Shown: positions 8,741 to 17,574 of the stretch, one piece after another
Numbering within the stretch: the first letter of the stretch is position 1
How the letters are laid out: every line of letters begins with the position of its first letter
Assembly (NCBI RefSeq): GCF_900177805.1
Contig: NZ_FXAX01000002.1
Span: 124,001 to 188,000 of the forward strand
Direction of reading: 5' to 3'
Length of the DNA stretch: 64,000 bases
Source of the DNA: Fibrobacter sp. UWB13
GTDB lineage: Bacteria > Fibrobacterota > Fibrobacteria > Fibrobacterales > Fibrobacteraceae
Notes under the pieces: generated by a model
Seen by the model: only the letters and a program-made list of their open reading frames with translations
Database searches by the model: none
What the model was told of the DNA's origin: nothing
Program-made: the position numbers and the translations under genes

Positions 8741-9622
8741 ATGAGTCTTAAAATCGTTGTGCTTGCAAAGCAAGTACCTGATACACGAAACGTAGGCCCG
8801 GACGCCATGACACCGCAGGGTACTATCAATCGTGCCGCATTGCCCGCGGTCTTCAACCCCGAAGACCTGAACGCCCTGGAGCAAGCCCTTCGTTTGAAGG
8901 ACCAGTTCCCTGGTTCCACCATCTCCGTGTTGACCATGGGTCTCCCGAAGTCTGCCGAAGTCGTCCGCGAAGCTTTGTACCGCGGTGCTGACTGCGGTTA
9001 CGTCGTGACGGACCGCCCGCTCGGTGGTGCTGACACGCTCGCTACGAGCTACACGCTCGCCCAGGCTGTGAAGAAGATCGGTGACTACGACATTATCCTC
9101 GGTGGCCGCCAGGCTATCGACGGCGATACCGCACAGGTCGGTCCGCAGATTGCTGAAAAGCTCGGACTTACTCAGGTCACTTACGCCGAAGAAATCTTGA
9201 AGCTCGACGAACAGACACGCAAGGTCGTGATCCGCCGCCACATCGACGGTGGTGTCGAAACTGTGGAAGCACCGCTCCCGCTGGTCGTGACCGTGAACGG
9301 CAGTGCTGCTCCGTGCCGTCCGCGCAATGCAAAGCGCATCATGAAGTTCAAGAACGCTACTGCAGTTGCCGAACGCAAGCCGGAAGATGCAGACAAGTAC
9401 GCAGCTCTCATCGCTAAGAAGCCCTACCTCGACATCCCGCAGTGGGGTGCCGCCGATATCGACGCCGACCCGGCCCAGATCGGTAAGGCAGGCTCGCCGA
9501 CGAACGTGAAGGCCGTCAAGAACATCGTGTTCAAGGCCAAGGAAAGCCGCACGCTCTCCGCAAGCGACGCCGACATTGAAGGACTTATCAAGGAACTTTT
9601 AGACGGGAAGATTATTGGCTAA
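8741..9622 (+). CDS. etfB: electron transfer flavoprotein, beta subunit
   Basis: This 293-residue protein is EtfB/FixA-like. It opens with IVVLAKQVPDTR, has FNPEDLNALEQALRLK and GGRQAIDGDTAQVGPQIAE, the AMP-binding and dimer-interface segment, and a C-terminal extension typical of EtfB. With EtfA it forms a heterodimer carrying FAD that passes electrons between acyl-CoA dehydrogenases and other redox partners. It is the first gene of an operon with etfA (3-base gap) and an acyl-CoA dehydrogenase. No strong Shine-Dalgarno precedes the ATG. Confidence 0.95.
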   Translation: MSLKIVVLAKQVPDTRNVGPDAMTPQGTINRAALPAVFNPEDLNALEQALRLKDQFPGSTISVLTMGLPKSAEVVREALYRGADCGYVVTDRPLGGADTLATSYTLAQAVKKIGDYDIILGGRQAIDGDTAQVGPQIAEKLGLTQVTYAEEILKLDEQTRKVVIRRHIDGGVETVEAPLPLVVTVNGSAAPCRPRNAKRIMKFKNATAVAERKPEDADKYAALIAKKPYLDIPQWGAADIDADPAQIGKAGSPTNVKAVKNIVFKAKESRTLSASDADIEGLIKELLDGKIIG

Positions 9623-9625
9623 CCT

Positions 9626-10651
9626 ATGAATAACGTATTTGTATATTGCGAAATTGAGGGAACCACCGTCGTTGACGTTTCCCTTGAACTGCTTTCTAAG
9701 GGTCGCAAGTTGGCCAACACTCTCGGCGTTCAGCTCGAGTGCATTTGCGCTGGCAAGGGCCTTGATGGCATTGAAAAACAGGTTTTCCCTTACGGTGTGG
9801 ACAAGGTTCATGTGTTCGACGCCGAAGGCCTGTTCCCCTACACCACCAACCCGCACGCCTCTCTCGTGGTGAACCTCTTCAAGGAAGAACAGCCGCAGAT
9901 TTGCTTGCTCGGTGCAACGGTTATCGGCCGTGACCTCGGCCCGCGCATCTCCAGCGCCATGCACAGCGGCCTTACCGCTGACTGTACCGAACTCGAAATC
10001 GACAGCTTCGAAATGAGCATCGGTGGCGTGAAGAAGTTCTACGAAAACCAGCTCTGCCAGATCCGTCCGGCATTCGGCGGTAACATCGTCGCAACGATTG
10101 TGAACCCGGAACACCGTCCGCAGATGGCAACCGTCCGCGAAGGCGTGATGAAGAAGGAAATCGTGGACCCAAACTACAAGGGCGAAGTCATCAAGCACGA
10201 CGTGGCCAAGTACGTTCCGGAAACGGAATACGTGGTCAAGGTGCTCGAACGCCATGTGGAAAAGGCCAAACACAACCTCAAGGGCGCTCCGATCGTGGTC
10301 GCCGGTGGTTACGGCATGGGTTCCAAGGAAAACTTCGACATGCTGTTCGAACTCGCCAAGGAACTCCACGCTGAAGTCGGTGCTAGCCGCGCCGCTGTGG
10401 ACGCAGGTTTCGTCGATCATGACCGTCAGATCGGTCAGACTGGCGTGACGGTCCGCCCGAAGGTCTATATCGCTTTCGGTATTTCCGGCCAGATCCAGCA
10501 CCTCGCTGGTATGCAGGATTCAGGTATCATCATCTCCGTGAACTCCGACCCCGAAGCTCCGATCAACGCTATCGCTGATTACGTGATCAACGGCACCGTC
10601 GAAGAAGTTCTCCCGAAGATGATCAAGTATTACAAGGCAAACAACAAGTAA
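9626..10651 (+). CDS. etfA: electron transfer flavoprotein, alpha subunit
   Basis: This 341-residue protein carries the EtfA FAD-binding C-terminus: PIVVAGGYGMGSKENF, ASRAAVDAGF, IGQTG, AFGISGQIQHLAG and NSDPEAPI in order, and an N-terminal nucleotide-binding-like half (CLLGATVIGRDLGPRIS). It pairs with EtfB, encoded 3 bases upstream, and presumably accepts electrons from the acyl-CoA dehydrogenase encoded 5 bases downstream. No extra iron-sulfur cluster motif is present, so this sequence alone does not show whether it bifurcates electrons. Confidence 0.95.
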   Translation: MNNVFVYCEIEGTTVVDVSLELLSKGRKLANTLGVQLECICAGKGLDGIEKQVFPYGVDKVHVFDAEGLFPYTTNPHASLVVNLFKEEQPQICLLGATVIGRDLGPRISSAMHSGLTADCTELEIDSFEMSIGGVKKFYENQLCQIRPAFGGNIVATIVNPEHRPQMATVREGVMKKEIVDPNYKGEVIKHDVAKYVPETEYVVKVLERHVEKAKHNLKGAPIVVAGGYGMGSKENFDMLFELAKELHAEVGASRAAVDAGFVDHDRQIGQTGVTVRPKVYIAFGISGQIQHLAGMQDSGIIISVNSDPEAPINAIADYVINGTVEEVLPKMIKYYKANNK

Positions 10652-10656
10652 GCGCT

Positions 10657-12369
10657 ATGGCAAATTTCTACACAGATCACCCCGAGATTAAATTCAACCT
10701 CGAAAGCAGCCCCTTGATGCAACGCATTGTCGAGCTCAAGGAAAACGGATTTGCTGACAAGGACAATTTCGACTATGCGCCGGAAGATTTTGCCGACGCT
10801 ATGGACAACTACAACCGCGTGCTCGAAGTCGCTGGCGACATCACCGCAAACACGGTCTTCCCGAACTCCGAAGACGTGGATGCCGAAGGCCCGCACTGCG
10901 AAAACGGCCGCGTCCGCTACGCATCCAAGACCTACGAAAACCTCGAAGCCACCCGCAAGGCTGGCCTCAACGGTGTCACGATGCCGCGCCGCTTCGGTGG
11001 ACTCAACTTCCCGATTACCGCCTACACGGCCATCAACGAAATGATCGCCTCTGCAGACGCCGGTTTCGAGAACATCTGGTCCCTCCAGGACTGCATCGAG
11101 ACGCTCTATGAATTCGGCGACGAAGACCAGCGTTCCCGTTTCATCCCGCGCATCTGCGCCGGCGAAACGATGTCCATGGACTTGACCGAACCGGATGCAG
11201 GTTCTGACTTGCAGCGCGTGATGCTCAAGGCCACCTACAGCGAAGCTGACAAGTGCTGGTACTTGAACGGCGTGAAGCGCTTCATCACGAACGGTGACTC
11301 CGACATTCACCTGGTGCTCGCCCGCTCCGAAGAAGGCACGCACGATGGTCGTGGTCTTTCCATGTTCATTTATGACAAGCGTGACGGTGGCGTTGACGTT
11401 CGCCGCATCGAAAACAAGCTCGGTATTCACGGAAGCCCGACTTGCGAACTTGTCTACAAGAACGCCAAGGCTGAACTCTGCGGCCGCCGCAAGTTCGGTC
11501 TCATCAAGTACGTGATGGCCCTCATGAACGGCGCACGCCTCGGCATTGCAGCACAGTCCGTGGGTATCAGCCAGATGGCTTACAATGAAGCTCTCGCCTA
11601 CGCCAAGGACCGTAAGCAGTTCGGTCAGGCTATCGTGAACTTCCCGGCCGTCTACGAAATGATTTCGAACATCAAGGCTCGCCTCGATGCAGGTCGTGCC
11701 CTCTTGTACCAGACAGCTCGTTACGTCGATATCTACAAGTGCCTCGAAGACATCGAACGCACCCGCAAGCTCACCGACGACGAAAAGAAGGAACTCAAGC
11801 TTTACCAGAAGCTCGCTTCCGCTTGCACGCCGCTCGCCAAGGGCATGAACTCCGAATACGCAAACCAGAACAGCTACGACTGTATCCAGGTTCACGGCGG
11901 TTCGGGCTACATGCTTGAATACGCTTGCCAGCGCCTCTACCGCGATGCTCGTATCACCTCCATTTACGAAGGTACGACGCAGCTCCAGACGGTTGCAGCA
12001 CTCCCGCACATCACCACCGGCAGCTACGGCCTCATGCTCGAAGAACTCGAAGCTATGGACGTTCGCCCGGAATACGAAAGCCTCAAGGCCCGCGCCAAGG
12101 CTATGGACGAAAAGTACAACGAAGCTATTGAATACGTGAAGTCCGTTGAAAACAACGAATTCACCGACCTCTGCAGCCGTCACTTGTACGAACTCGCCGC
12201 CAACTGCGTGATGACCCAGTTGCTCCTCCGCGACGCTACCAAGGCACCGGAACTGTTCGACAAGAGCATGAAGGTGTACCTGAACCTCACCGAAGCCGAA
12301 GTCGCAAAGCACTACAACTTTGTGAAGAGCCTCCGCGTGGAATCGCTCGAAAGCTACAAGCAGGCTTAA
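10657..12369 (+). CDS. acyl-CoA dehydrogenase (long form, about 570 aa)
   Basis: The protein has the acyl-CoA dehydrogenase fold: the flavin-contact segment MDLTEPDAGSDLQRV, KRFITNGDSDIHLVLARS, RKQFGQAIVNFPAV, and the catalytic-base region SIYEGTTQLQ with Glu at about residue 438. At 570 residues it is much longer than the usual 380. The extra C-terminal helical domain places it with the long ACAD group (DmdC/FadE-like, with an acetyl-CoA-dehydrogenase-like C-terminal domain). Substrate is unknown. Genetic coupling to etfBA means ETF is its likely electron acceptor. The operon ends at a strong terminator. Confidence 0.93.
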   Translation: MANFYTDHPEIKFNLESSPLMQRIVELKENGFADKDNFDYAPEDFADAMDNYNRVLEVAGDITANTVFPNSEDVDAEGPHCENGRVRYASKTYENLEATRKAGLNGVTMPRRFGGLNFPITAYTAINEMIASADAGFENIWSLQDCIETLYEFGDEDQRSRFIPRICAGETMSMDLTEPDAGSDLQRVMLKATYSEADKCWYLNGVKRFITNGDSDIHLVLARSEEGTHDGRGLSMFIYDKRDGGVDVRRIENKLGIHGSPTCELVYKNAKAELCGRRKFGLIKYVMALMNGARLGIAAQSVGISQMAYNEALAYAKDRKQFGQAIVNFPAVYEMISNIKARLDAGRALLYQTARYVDIYKCLEDIERTRKLTDDEKKELKLYQKLASACTPLAKGMNSEYANQNSYDCIQVHGGSGYMLEYACQRLYRDARITSIYEGTTQLQTVAALPHITTGSYGLMLEELEAMDVRPEYESLKARAKAMDEKYNEAIEYVKSVENNEFTDLCSRHLYELAANCVMTQLLLRDATKAPELFDKSMKVYLNLTEAEVAKHYNFVKSLRVESLESYKQA

Positions 12370-12393
12370 GCCTCGCTAACGCGAAATTGAAGG

Positions 12394-12415
12394 CCCCGAC
12401 TCTAGCGAGTCGGGG
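12394..12415 (+). terminator. terminator of the etfBA-ACAD operon
   Basis: CCCCGACTC, loop TAGC, GAGTCGGGG, then TTTT: a perfect 9 bp stem with a T run. Confidence 0.92.
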
Positions 12416-12500
12416 TTTTGTTTATATCCCAATTATTTTCCTTCCCCGCGCGCTATCACCCGAAAAATTGTATAGCTTTATAAATAGATGGAGAATTTTT

Positions 12501-13376
12501 ATGGGAGCGAACAACGATTTTCAGAAGATTGATCTGAATGATTACATCCAGACGGGCGAAGGCGGGACTGCGCTCGCGTATACGCATAGGAACGGCAAAT
12601 CGCTTGCAAAGTTGTACAATCCGGATTTTGACGCAAACACAATAAAAAATGAATTTTGGGCATCGCGGACGGCATTCGAATTGGGCATTTCTACGCCTGA
12701 GCCTTATCGTTTGATTACGGATGGCAAGCGTTTTGGCGAGGAATACGAGCTCATTCAAGGCAAGCGTTCTTTTTCGCGAATCATTTCGCAGGAGCCCGAG
12801 CAGCTAGAAGAGATTTCCTTGGAATTTGCACGCATGGCACGAGAGCTACATGCGACAAAAGCAGATACTTCGCGGCTCAAGTCTTACAAGCAAATGATTA
12901 CGCAGTTCTATTCCGAAAGGGATTTTGTACCGGAAGACTACAGAAACCGCATCTTGAAATTTTTGGATAAAGTTCCAGATACCGAGACTTGCCTCCATGG
13001 CGATTTGCAGATTGGCAACGCCATCACCGACGGAAAGAGGACTCTCTGGATTGACTTGGGCGGGTTCGGTTACGGCGCTCCAGAATGGGATCTTGCGCTA
13101 ATGTGGAACTTGGCGCACATGCCAGATGCAGATAAACTAGACTTTCTATTTCATCTGCCGTCAGAAACGATGAAGACCCACTGGAACATTTTCTTTTCGG
13201 CCTATCTCGGGACTAACGACAAACAGAAAATCGAAGAAGCGACCCGCCGGCTTCCGCTATTTGCTGCAGCGAAAATTCCGTACATGTTTGGAATTGCGTT
13301 CCATAAAAATGTGCCCGAGGAATTTTTCGCTCTTCTCACTCAGATGTTAGACCAGTCAGACACAGGTAAGGAGTAA
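12501..13376 (+). CDS. aminoglycoside-phosphotransferase-like kinase, Fibrobacter paralogous family
   Basis: I start at the ATG at 12501 (GGAG upstream), since the longer frame begins inside the preceding terminator region. The 291-residue product has the APH/choline-kinase fold: a Gly-rich start (IQTGEGGTALAYTH), the catalytic loop LHGDLQIGNAI, and the metal-binding segment WIDLGGFGYGAPEWDLAL. It resembles a Fibrobacter paralogous family described as TIGR02172. The substrate is probably a small hydroxyl-containing metabolite; there is no reason from context to assign antibiotic resistance. The next gene (GNAT acetyltransferase) starts 2 bases after its stop, so the two are co-expressed. Confidence 0.85.
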   Translation: MGANNDFQKIDLNDYIQTGEGGTALAYTHRNGKSLAKLYNPDFDANTIKNEFWASRTAFELGISTPEPYRLITDGKRFGEEYELIQGKRSFSRIISQEPEQLEEISLEFARMARELHATKADTSRLKSYKQMITQFYSERDFVPEDYRNRILKFLDKVPDTETCLHGDLQIGNAITDGKRTLWIDLGGFGYGAPEWDLALMWNLAHMPDADKLDFLFHLPSETMKTHWNIFFSAYLGTNDKQKIEEATRRLPLFAAAKIPYMFGIAFHKNVPEEFFALLTQMLDQSDTGKE

Positions 13377-13378
13377 CC

Positions 13379-14008
13379 ATGAAACTCGAATTCGGTTTAC
13401 AGACTCGCGAAGAACTTGACGAGGCGAGCGCAATTATGGCCAGGGCATACGAGGATTACGACTATGTCACACTCTATTTCCGTGATGCAGAAAAAAGCCG
13501 AAAGGGGGTGCAGATTTTTATGAACTGCGTCCTAAAAGCAAATTATGGAAAAGCAGATTTACTGGCAGCGCATCGGGACGGCAAGCTGGTTGCCCGCGCA
13601 ACACTGGAGGCACCCGGCTTCAAGAAACCTTCCGCATTCCAATACATCATACACGGTTTTTGGCGAGTATACCTTAACACGAAATGGAGCGAAATCAATG
13701 GATTCGTGGCCATGGACGAAGGCGCCAGCAAGCCCTGCCACGATTTTCAGAAATCAGGGCCGGACATCTGGTATCTCAGCATGCTCGAAGTAGACCCGTC
13801 TGCACAGGGGCAGGGCGTCGGTTCGCAATTTTTAACTTATATGGAAGAATATGTACGAGAACGCGGCGGCAAGCAGTTGGCGCTATTCACAAATTCAAAA
13901 GAAAACCTCGCTTTTTACAGCAAGCGAGGCTACGAGGTCTTCCACGAATGTGAAATTGAGCACGACGGCCGAAAAATTGGCAGCTGGAGCATGAAGAAGA
14001 CGCTATAG
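13379..14008 (+). CDS. GNAT-family N-acetyltransferase
   Basis: The 209-residue protein has the GNAT acetyl-CoA-binding motif A (LEVDPSAQGQGVGSQFL) and motif B (TNSKENLAFYSKRGYEVF). It is translationally close to the APH-like kinase gene, with a 2-base gap. A kinase plus an acetyltransferase in one transcript suggests small-molecule modification, but the acceptor is unknown. Confidence 0.9.
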   Translation: MKLEFGLQTREELDEASAIMARAYEDYDYVTLYFRDAEKSRKGVQIFMNCVLKANYGKADLLAAHRDGKLVARATLEAPGFKKPSAFQYIIHGFWRVYLNTKWSEINGFVAMDEGASKPCHDFQKSGPDIWYLSMLEVDPSAQGQGVGSQFLTYMEEYVRERGGKQLALFTNSKENLAFYSKRGYEVFHECEIEHDGRKIGSWSMKKTL

Positions 14009-14079
14009 ACGAAAGAAATGATGACAAGAAAAATCCGATGAGCTTTACCTTTCGCATCTTTTTTGCATAAATTTATAGC

Positions 14080-14691
14080 ATGAAACCCGCTCTAAAAATA
14101 ATTGCAATTTTGCTCATCATTTGCGTTACAAGTGTAACGACTGCGCTTGTCATGAAAAAGCTGTACTCCGACACAAAACGGACGAGCATCACAAGCGAGT
14201 TTGTGGAGCAGCAAATTAGCGAGATTTCGGAGCTTGCGACCCTCCACCACCACTACCGCAAAAATGCAAACTACCAGGACGCGAAAAAACTCCTCGAATA
14301 CATGCCCGACTGGAGAATCAACAAATCCATCAAAGAATTCTCGCTTGTTTATGAGGGCGATGTCAAGCTGGGTTATGACTTGAAAGACATCAAAATTCTT
14401 GTCGAGCCGAACACGCAAAGTATTTTCATTTACCTTCCGGAGCCCAGGATTCTGAGCCATAGCATCGATTTCGAGAGCATCCAGATTCTTTGGGAAAAGC
14501 AGGGTTGGTTCAACAACATCCGCTTTGAAGATTTCAAGCAGTTCTTTATTTCCGAACAAAAAAAGTACGAGCAGGAAAACAGCGAGGAGCTCAAGCGCAG
14601 AGCACGCGAGCATGCGATGAAGTTAATCCAGTTGCGGCTCGGGACAACCATAGAACACGGCTACAAGGTCAACCTGGAGCAACGCGAATAA
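14080..14691 (+). CDS. DUF4230-family membrane-anchored protein
   Basis: The 203-residue protein has one N-terminal transmembrane segment (ALKIIAILLIICVTSVTTALV) followed by an outside domain matching DUF4230: SEFVEQQISEISELATLHH, FSLVYEGDVKLGYDL and LPEPRILSHSID. The C-terminal third is a charged amphipathic helix. Function of the family is not known. Single gene with its own short upstream region. Confidence 0.8.
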   Translation: MKPALKIIAILLIICVTSVTTALVMKKLYSDTKRTSITSEFVEQQISEISELATLHHHYRKNANYQDAKKLLEYMPDWRINKSIKEFSLVYEGDVKLGYDLKDIKILVEPNTQSIFIYLPEPRILSHSIDFESIQILWEKQGWFNNIRFEDFKQFFISEQKKYEQENSEELKRRAREHAMKLIQLRLGTTIEHGYKVNLEQRE

Positions 14692-14696
14692 AAACT

Positions 14697-14718
14697 GGCC
14701 GCCCCGCGAGGGACGACC
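14697..14718 (-). terminator. terminator of the 14774 lipoprotein gene (copy 1 of a repeated hairpin)
   Basis: On the minus strand GGUCGUCCC, loop UCGC, GGGGCGGCC pairs fully through G-U pairs and is followed by AGUUUUUA. The same 22 bases recur at 15866-15887. Confidence 0.85.
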
Positions 14719-14773
14719 AATTTAATTTCGCAGGATGGGGGCAGCGTATCCGCTCAGGATGCGGCGAGAATCT

Positions 14774-15820
14774 CTAATCTTCGATTAATTCTGTTGGCTT
14801 TTCGCTATCGAGTATGCACCAGACGGTGTAATGGTCTATTTTACTTGGACGGCACAATCTAGGATAAACGTCTTTAGGAGTCTTCATGTTGCGAGCGGTG
14901 CAATCGACAAAACTATTGCGGTAATTTTCCCAGTCCTTGCACTGTTCCTCCGGAGTTTTCGCGGAGTCACGTACAAAATCTTCGGTCGTACAGGTTTCAT
15001 TTTCAAAAATCCATGTATTGCCCCAATCTGTAATAGTCAAGCCGTACTTTTTAATGGAAATTGTATCGACATAACTCGGATCAACTTTATTCGCAACAGA
15101 TGTCACCATGGTATCTTTTTCGAAGACGCTTTTTTTCCATGTACTTGGCGTAGTTTCCTTGGGTTCATAAGACGGATTTGTGGCAATCCAAATAGTCATC
15201 GTCGAATCCGTCAACTGCGTTAGCTGCAACTGCTTTTCAGATACGCCAAAGTAGTATTCATCATCTCCGACCTTAATTTTTCGCGAGTATGCTTCCGCAT
15301 TTTGGCACGATCCCCAAATTGGGACATTTCTGCAATTCCGGATATTCGAGAACATAAGCGAATCCTCTCGAACGACAAGTACGCAATTCGAAACATCACG
15401 AACGCCCATATAATCTGTAACGATCTTGCCGCTTTCATAAACATGCATGACCATGCAGTACGGATTAACTATTTCATCGGTCGTGATGAAATGTCCAAGG
15501 AACTGACCTGCTTTTTCTCTGGTTTCATTCGAGAATGTATCCGGTTCGATCGTATATTTTATAAGCTGAGGTCTGATTCCCGTCGTGTCAAAGGGGAGCG
15601 TTTCAGATGCGGAACTTTGCAATACAGATTCTTCAGAAGAAGAGCTTTCAGCCGATTTTTGCGACGAAGAACTTTCCGATAAAGCTTCAAGCGAAGAACT
15701 TACACCAGCCTCTTCATTTTTGCCAAAATCCAAAGCCTGAACCGAATTAGAATCGGTACAAGCAAAAAGAGCAAGAGCGACATAACCCGTTAACGAGAAA
15801 GACAAGAACTTTTTCAGCAT
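14774..15820 (-). CDS. putative lipoprotein with Ser-rich linker
   Basis: The ATG at 15820 is preceded by AGGAGAAG and starts a lipoprotein signal peptide (MLKKFLSFSLTGYVALALFAC), so the longer upstream frame is rejected. A Ser/Glu-rich linker (about residues 40-80) precedes a roughly 250-residue domain with several cysteines in pairs (YSRKIKV, RNCRNVPIWGSCQ, ENETCTTEDF) that may form disulfides outside the cytoplasm. This layout is typical of Fibrobacter surface lipoproteins. No known domain recognised. Confidence 0.82.
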   Translation of the reverse strand: MLKKFLSFSLTGYVALALFACTDSNSVQALDFGKNEEAGVSSSLEALSESSSSQKSAESSSSEESVLQSSASETLPFDTTGIRPQLIKYTIEPDTFSNETREKAGQFLGHFITTDEIVNPYCMVMHVYESGKIVTDYMGVRDVSNCVLVVREDSLMFSNIRNCRNVPIWGSCQNAEAYSRKIKVGDDEYYFGVSEKQLQLTQLTDSTMTIWIATNPSYEPKETTPSTWKKSVFEKDTMVTSVANKVDPSYVDTISIKKYGLTITDWGNTWIFENETCTTEDFVRDSAKTPEEQCKDWENYRNSFVDCTARNMKTPKDVYPRLCRPSKIDHYTVWCILDSEKPTELIED

Positions 15821-15865
15821 AAACTTCTCCTGTTTCACAAAATATAGTTTATTAATAAAAAAACA

Positions 15866-15887
15866 GGCCGCCCCGCGAGGGACGACC
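15866..15887 (-). terminator. terminator of rpsB-tsf (copy 2 of a repeated hairpin)
   Basis: Identical hairpin to 14697-14718, here about 60 bases past the tsf stop on the minus strand and followed by a U run (UGUUUUUUU). Confidence 0.85.
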
Positions 15888-15902
15888 AATTTAATTTTCG
15901 AT

Positions 15903-15939
15903 CTGGATCCTATCGCCTCTGTCGAGGCTCCAGGATGAC
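15903..15939. repeat. REP-like element
   Basis: CTGGATCC ... CTCCAGGATGAC, with an internal GCCTC/GAGGC pair. It lies between the tsf stop and its terminator. Confidence 0.65.
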
Positions 15940-15950
15940 AGCAGGCGAAC

Positions 15951-16832
15951 TTAGTTACCGCGTTCGAAGCGGATGAAGTTCACGACCTTCAAGCTGGTAA
16001 GGCCGAGCTGCTTTGCAACGACTTCCTGGAGGTAGTCCTTGACAGAGAGCTTCTTCGGGTTCTTTTCAGACATGAAGAATTCCTGGTCTTCGAGAACGAT
16101 TTCCTTAAGGACCTTAGCCACGCGGCCATCAATCTGGCGCTGCATGAATTCAGGCTTGGTCTGCTTGCCAGAAGCTTCGATCTGAGCCTTGGCAATTTCC
16201 TTTTCCTTTTCGATCGTTTCAGCCGGAACTGCAGCATCGTTCAATGCAACCGGAGCGAATGCAGCGGCCTGCATAGCGATGTCCTTAGCAGCCTGCTTGA
16301 GAGCAGCTTCGTCAGCAGAGCCTTCGAAAGCGAGTTCAGTGATAACACCGATCTTGCCCTTCATGTGGCTGTAAACGCCAAACACGGAGTTCGGGACCTT
16401 CTTGATTTCTGCGAACTTGCGGAAGTCAATGTTTTCCTGAATCTTCACGAGGACGTCCTGGAGGCGGTCATTGATCTTGACGCCATCGACGACAGCGTTC
16501 TTGAGATCTTCGACGGAAGCGATATCCTGCGTTTCAACAGCCTTGGTGGCCATAGCAGCGAGGGCAACGAAGTCGTCGTTGTTGGAAACCGGTTCAGTTT
16601 CGCAGGTGAGTTCGAAAGCGGCAGCCTTGTCAGCAGTTTCGATAAGGTAAACGCGGCCTTCCTTAGCAGCCTTGTCTGCGCGCTTTGCAGCGACAGCAGC
16701 ACCGTGCTTGCGGAGGAGTTCAACGGCCTTGTCCATGTCACCGTCAGTTTCGACGAGTGCCTTCTTGCACTGCATCATGCCGACGCCAGTCTTCTGGCGG
16801 AGTTCGTTAACGAGGGATGCGGTAATCTGCAT
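15951..16832 (-). CDS. tsf: translation elongation factor Ts
   Basis: This 293-residue protein is EF-Ts, the guanine nucleotide exchange factor for EF-Tu. The start has the conserved LVNELRQKTGVGMMQCKKAL (UBA-like domain with the TGVGMM motif), followed by KKAL/ETDGDMDKAVELLR. The core has ETEPVSNNDDFV and the later dimerisation domain. It starts one base after the rpsB stop codon, so it is translated from the same message as ribosomal protein S2. Confidence 0.97.
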   Translation of the reverse strand: MQITASLVNELRQKTGVGMMQCKKALVETDGDMDKAVELLRKHGAAVAAKRADKAAKEGRVYLIETADKAAAFELTCETEPVSNNDDFVALAAMATKAVETQDIASVEDLKNAVVDGVKINDRLQDVLVKIQENIDFRKFAEIKKVPNSVFGVYSHMKGKIGVITELAFEGSADEAALKQAAKDIAMQAAAFAPVALNDAAVPAETIEKEKEIAKAQIEASGKQTKPEFMQRQIDGRVAKVLKEIVLEDQEFFMSEKNPKKLSVKDYLQEVVAKQLGLTSLKVVNFIRFERGN

Positions 16833-16833
16833 A

Positions 16834-17574
16834 TTACTTGTCCTCGCCGTTGTCGAACTTCTTCACTTCTTCCTTGGATTCCTTCTTGTCAGCAGCGACG
16901 CGCGGCTTGACGTTAGCAGCGATGTAGTCCACAATGAGCTTGAGGGACTTCACAGCGTCGTCGTTTGCCGGAATCGGGTAGTCCACGAGGGTCGGATCGA
17001 CGTTCGTGTCGCAGATGCCGATGATAGGAATGTGGAGACGGCGAGCTTCTGCAACAGCGATCTTTTCGTGAGCGAGGTCGGTCACGACGAGAAGGCCCGG
17101 GAGGTTCACCATTTCACGGATACCACCGAACACGTCGAGGAGCTTGGCGCGTTCACGAGTCTTGTCGAGGACTTCCTTCTTGGAGAGAGCCTGGAAGGTG
17201 CCGTCCTGTTCCATGGTGTCGATCTTGTCAATCTTCTTGATGGACTTGCGGACAGTCTGGAAGTTCGTGAGCATACCGCCCAACCAACGGTTGGTGACGG
17301 AGAACTGGTTGCAGGTAGCAGCAGCGTCGAGCACGCACTGACGTGCAGTCGGCTTCGTGCCAACGAAGAGCACGGTCTTGCCAGATTCAGAAATCTTGGC
17401 AGCAGCCTTAGCAGCTTCTTCGAGGAGGTCACGAGTCTTGGAGAGGTTGAGAACGTAGATGCCGTTCTTTTCTGCCAAGATGTACGGTTTCATTTTCGGA
17501 TTCCAGCGCTGAGTCTGGTGACCAAAGTGGGAGCCTGCAGCAAGCAGATCTTCGACGGAAGGCAAATTAGCCAT
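16834..17574 (-). CDS. rpsB: 30S ribosomal protein S2
   Basis: The start at 17574 (MANLPSVEDLLAAGSHFGHQ) follows an AAGGAAAA ribosome binding site and matches the family's N-terminus, so the longer frame to 17673 is rejected. The 246-residue protein has RWNPKMKPYI, NRWLGGMLTNF and VVTDLAHEKIAVAEARRL, all hallmarks of S2. It belongs to the small subunit and precedes tsf by one base. The 140 bases upstream may hold the usual S2 autoregulatory leader, but I cannot identify it. Confidence 0.97.
   Translation of the reverse strand: MANLPSVEDLLAAGSHFGHQTQRWNPKMKPYILAEKNGIYVLNLSKTRDLLEEAAKAAAKISESGKTVLFVGTKPTARQCVLDAAATCNQFSVTNRWLGGMLTNFQTVRKSIKKIDKIDTMEQDGTFQALSKKEVLDKTRERAKLLDVFGGIREMVNLPGLLVVTDLAHEKIAVAEARRLHIPIIGICDTNVDPTLVDYPIPANDDAVKSLKLIVDYIAANVKPRVAADKKESKEEVKKFDNGEDK

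Noticed and set aside
9599-12312. Long open frames of 300 and 560 codons on the minus strand opposite etfA and the acyl-CoA dehydrogenase
   Set aside because: They are antisense shadows caused by the codon bias of the real genes; their translations show no domain and no ribosome binding site.
12501-13376. Aminoglycoside resistance gene
   Set aside because: Only the general kinase fold is shown; the protein fits a Fibrobacter paralogous family and the context is metabolic.
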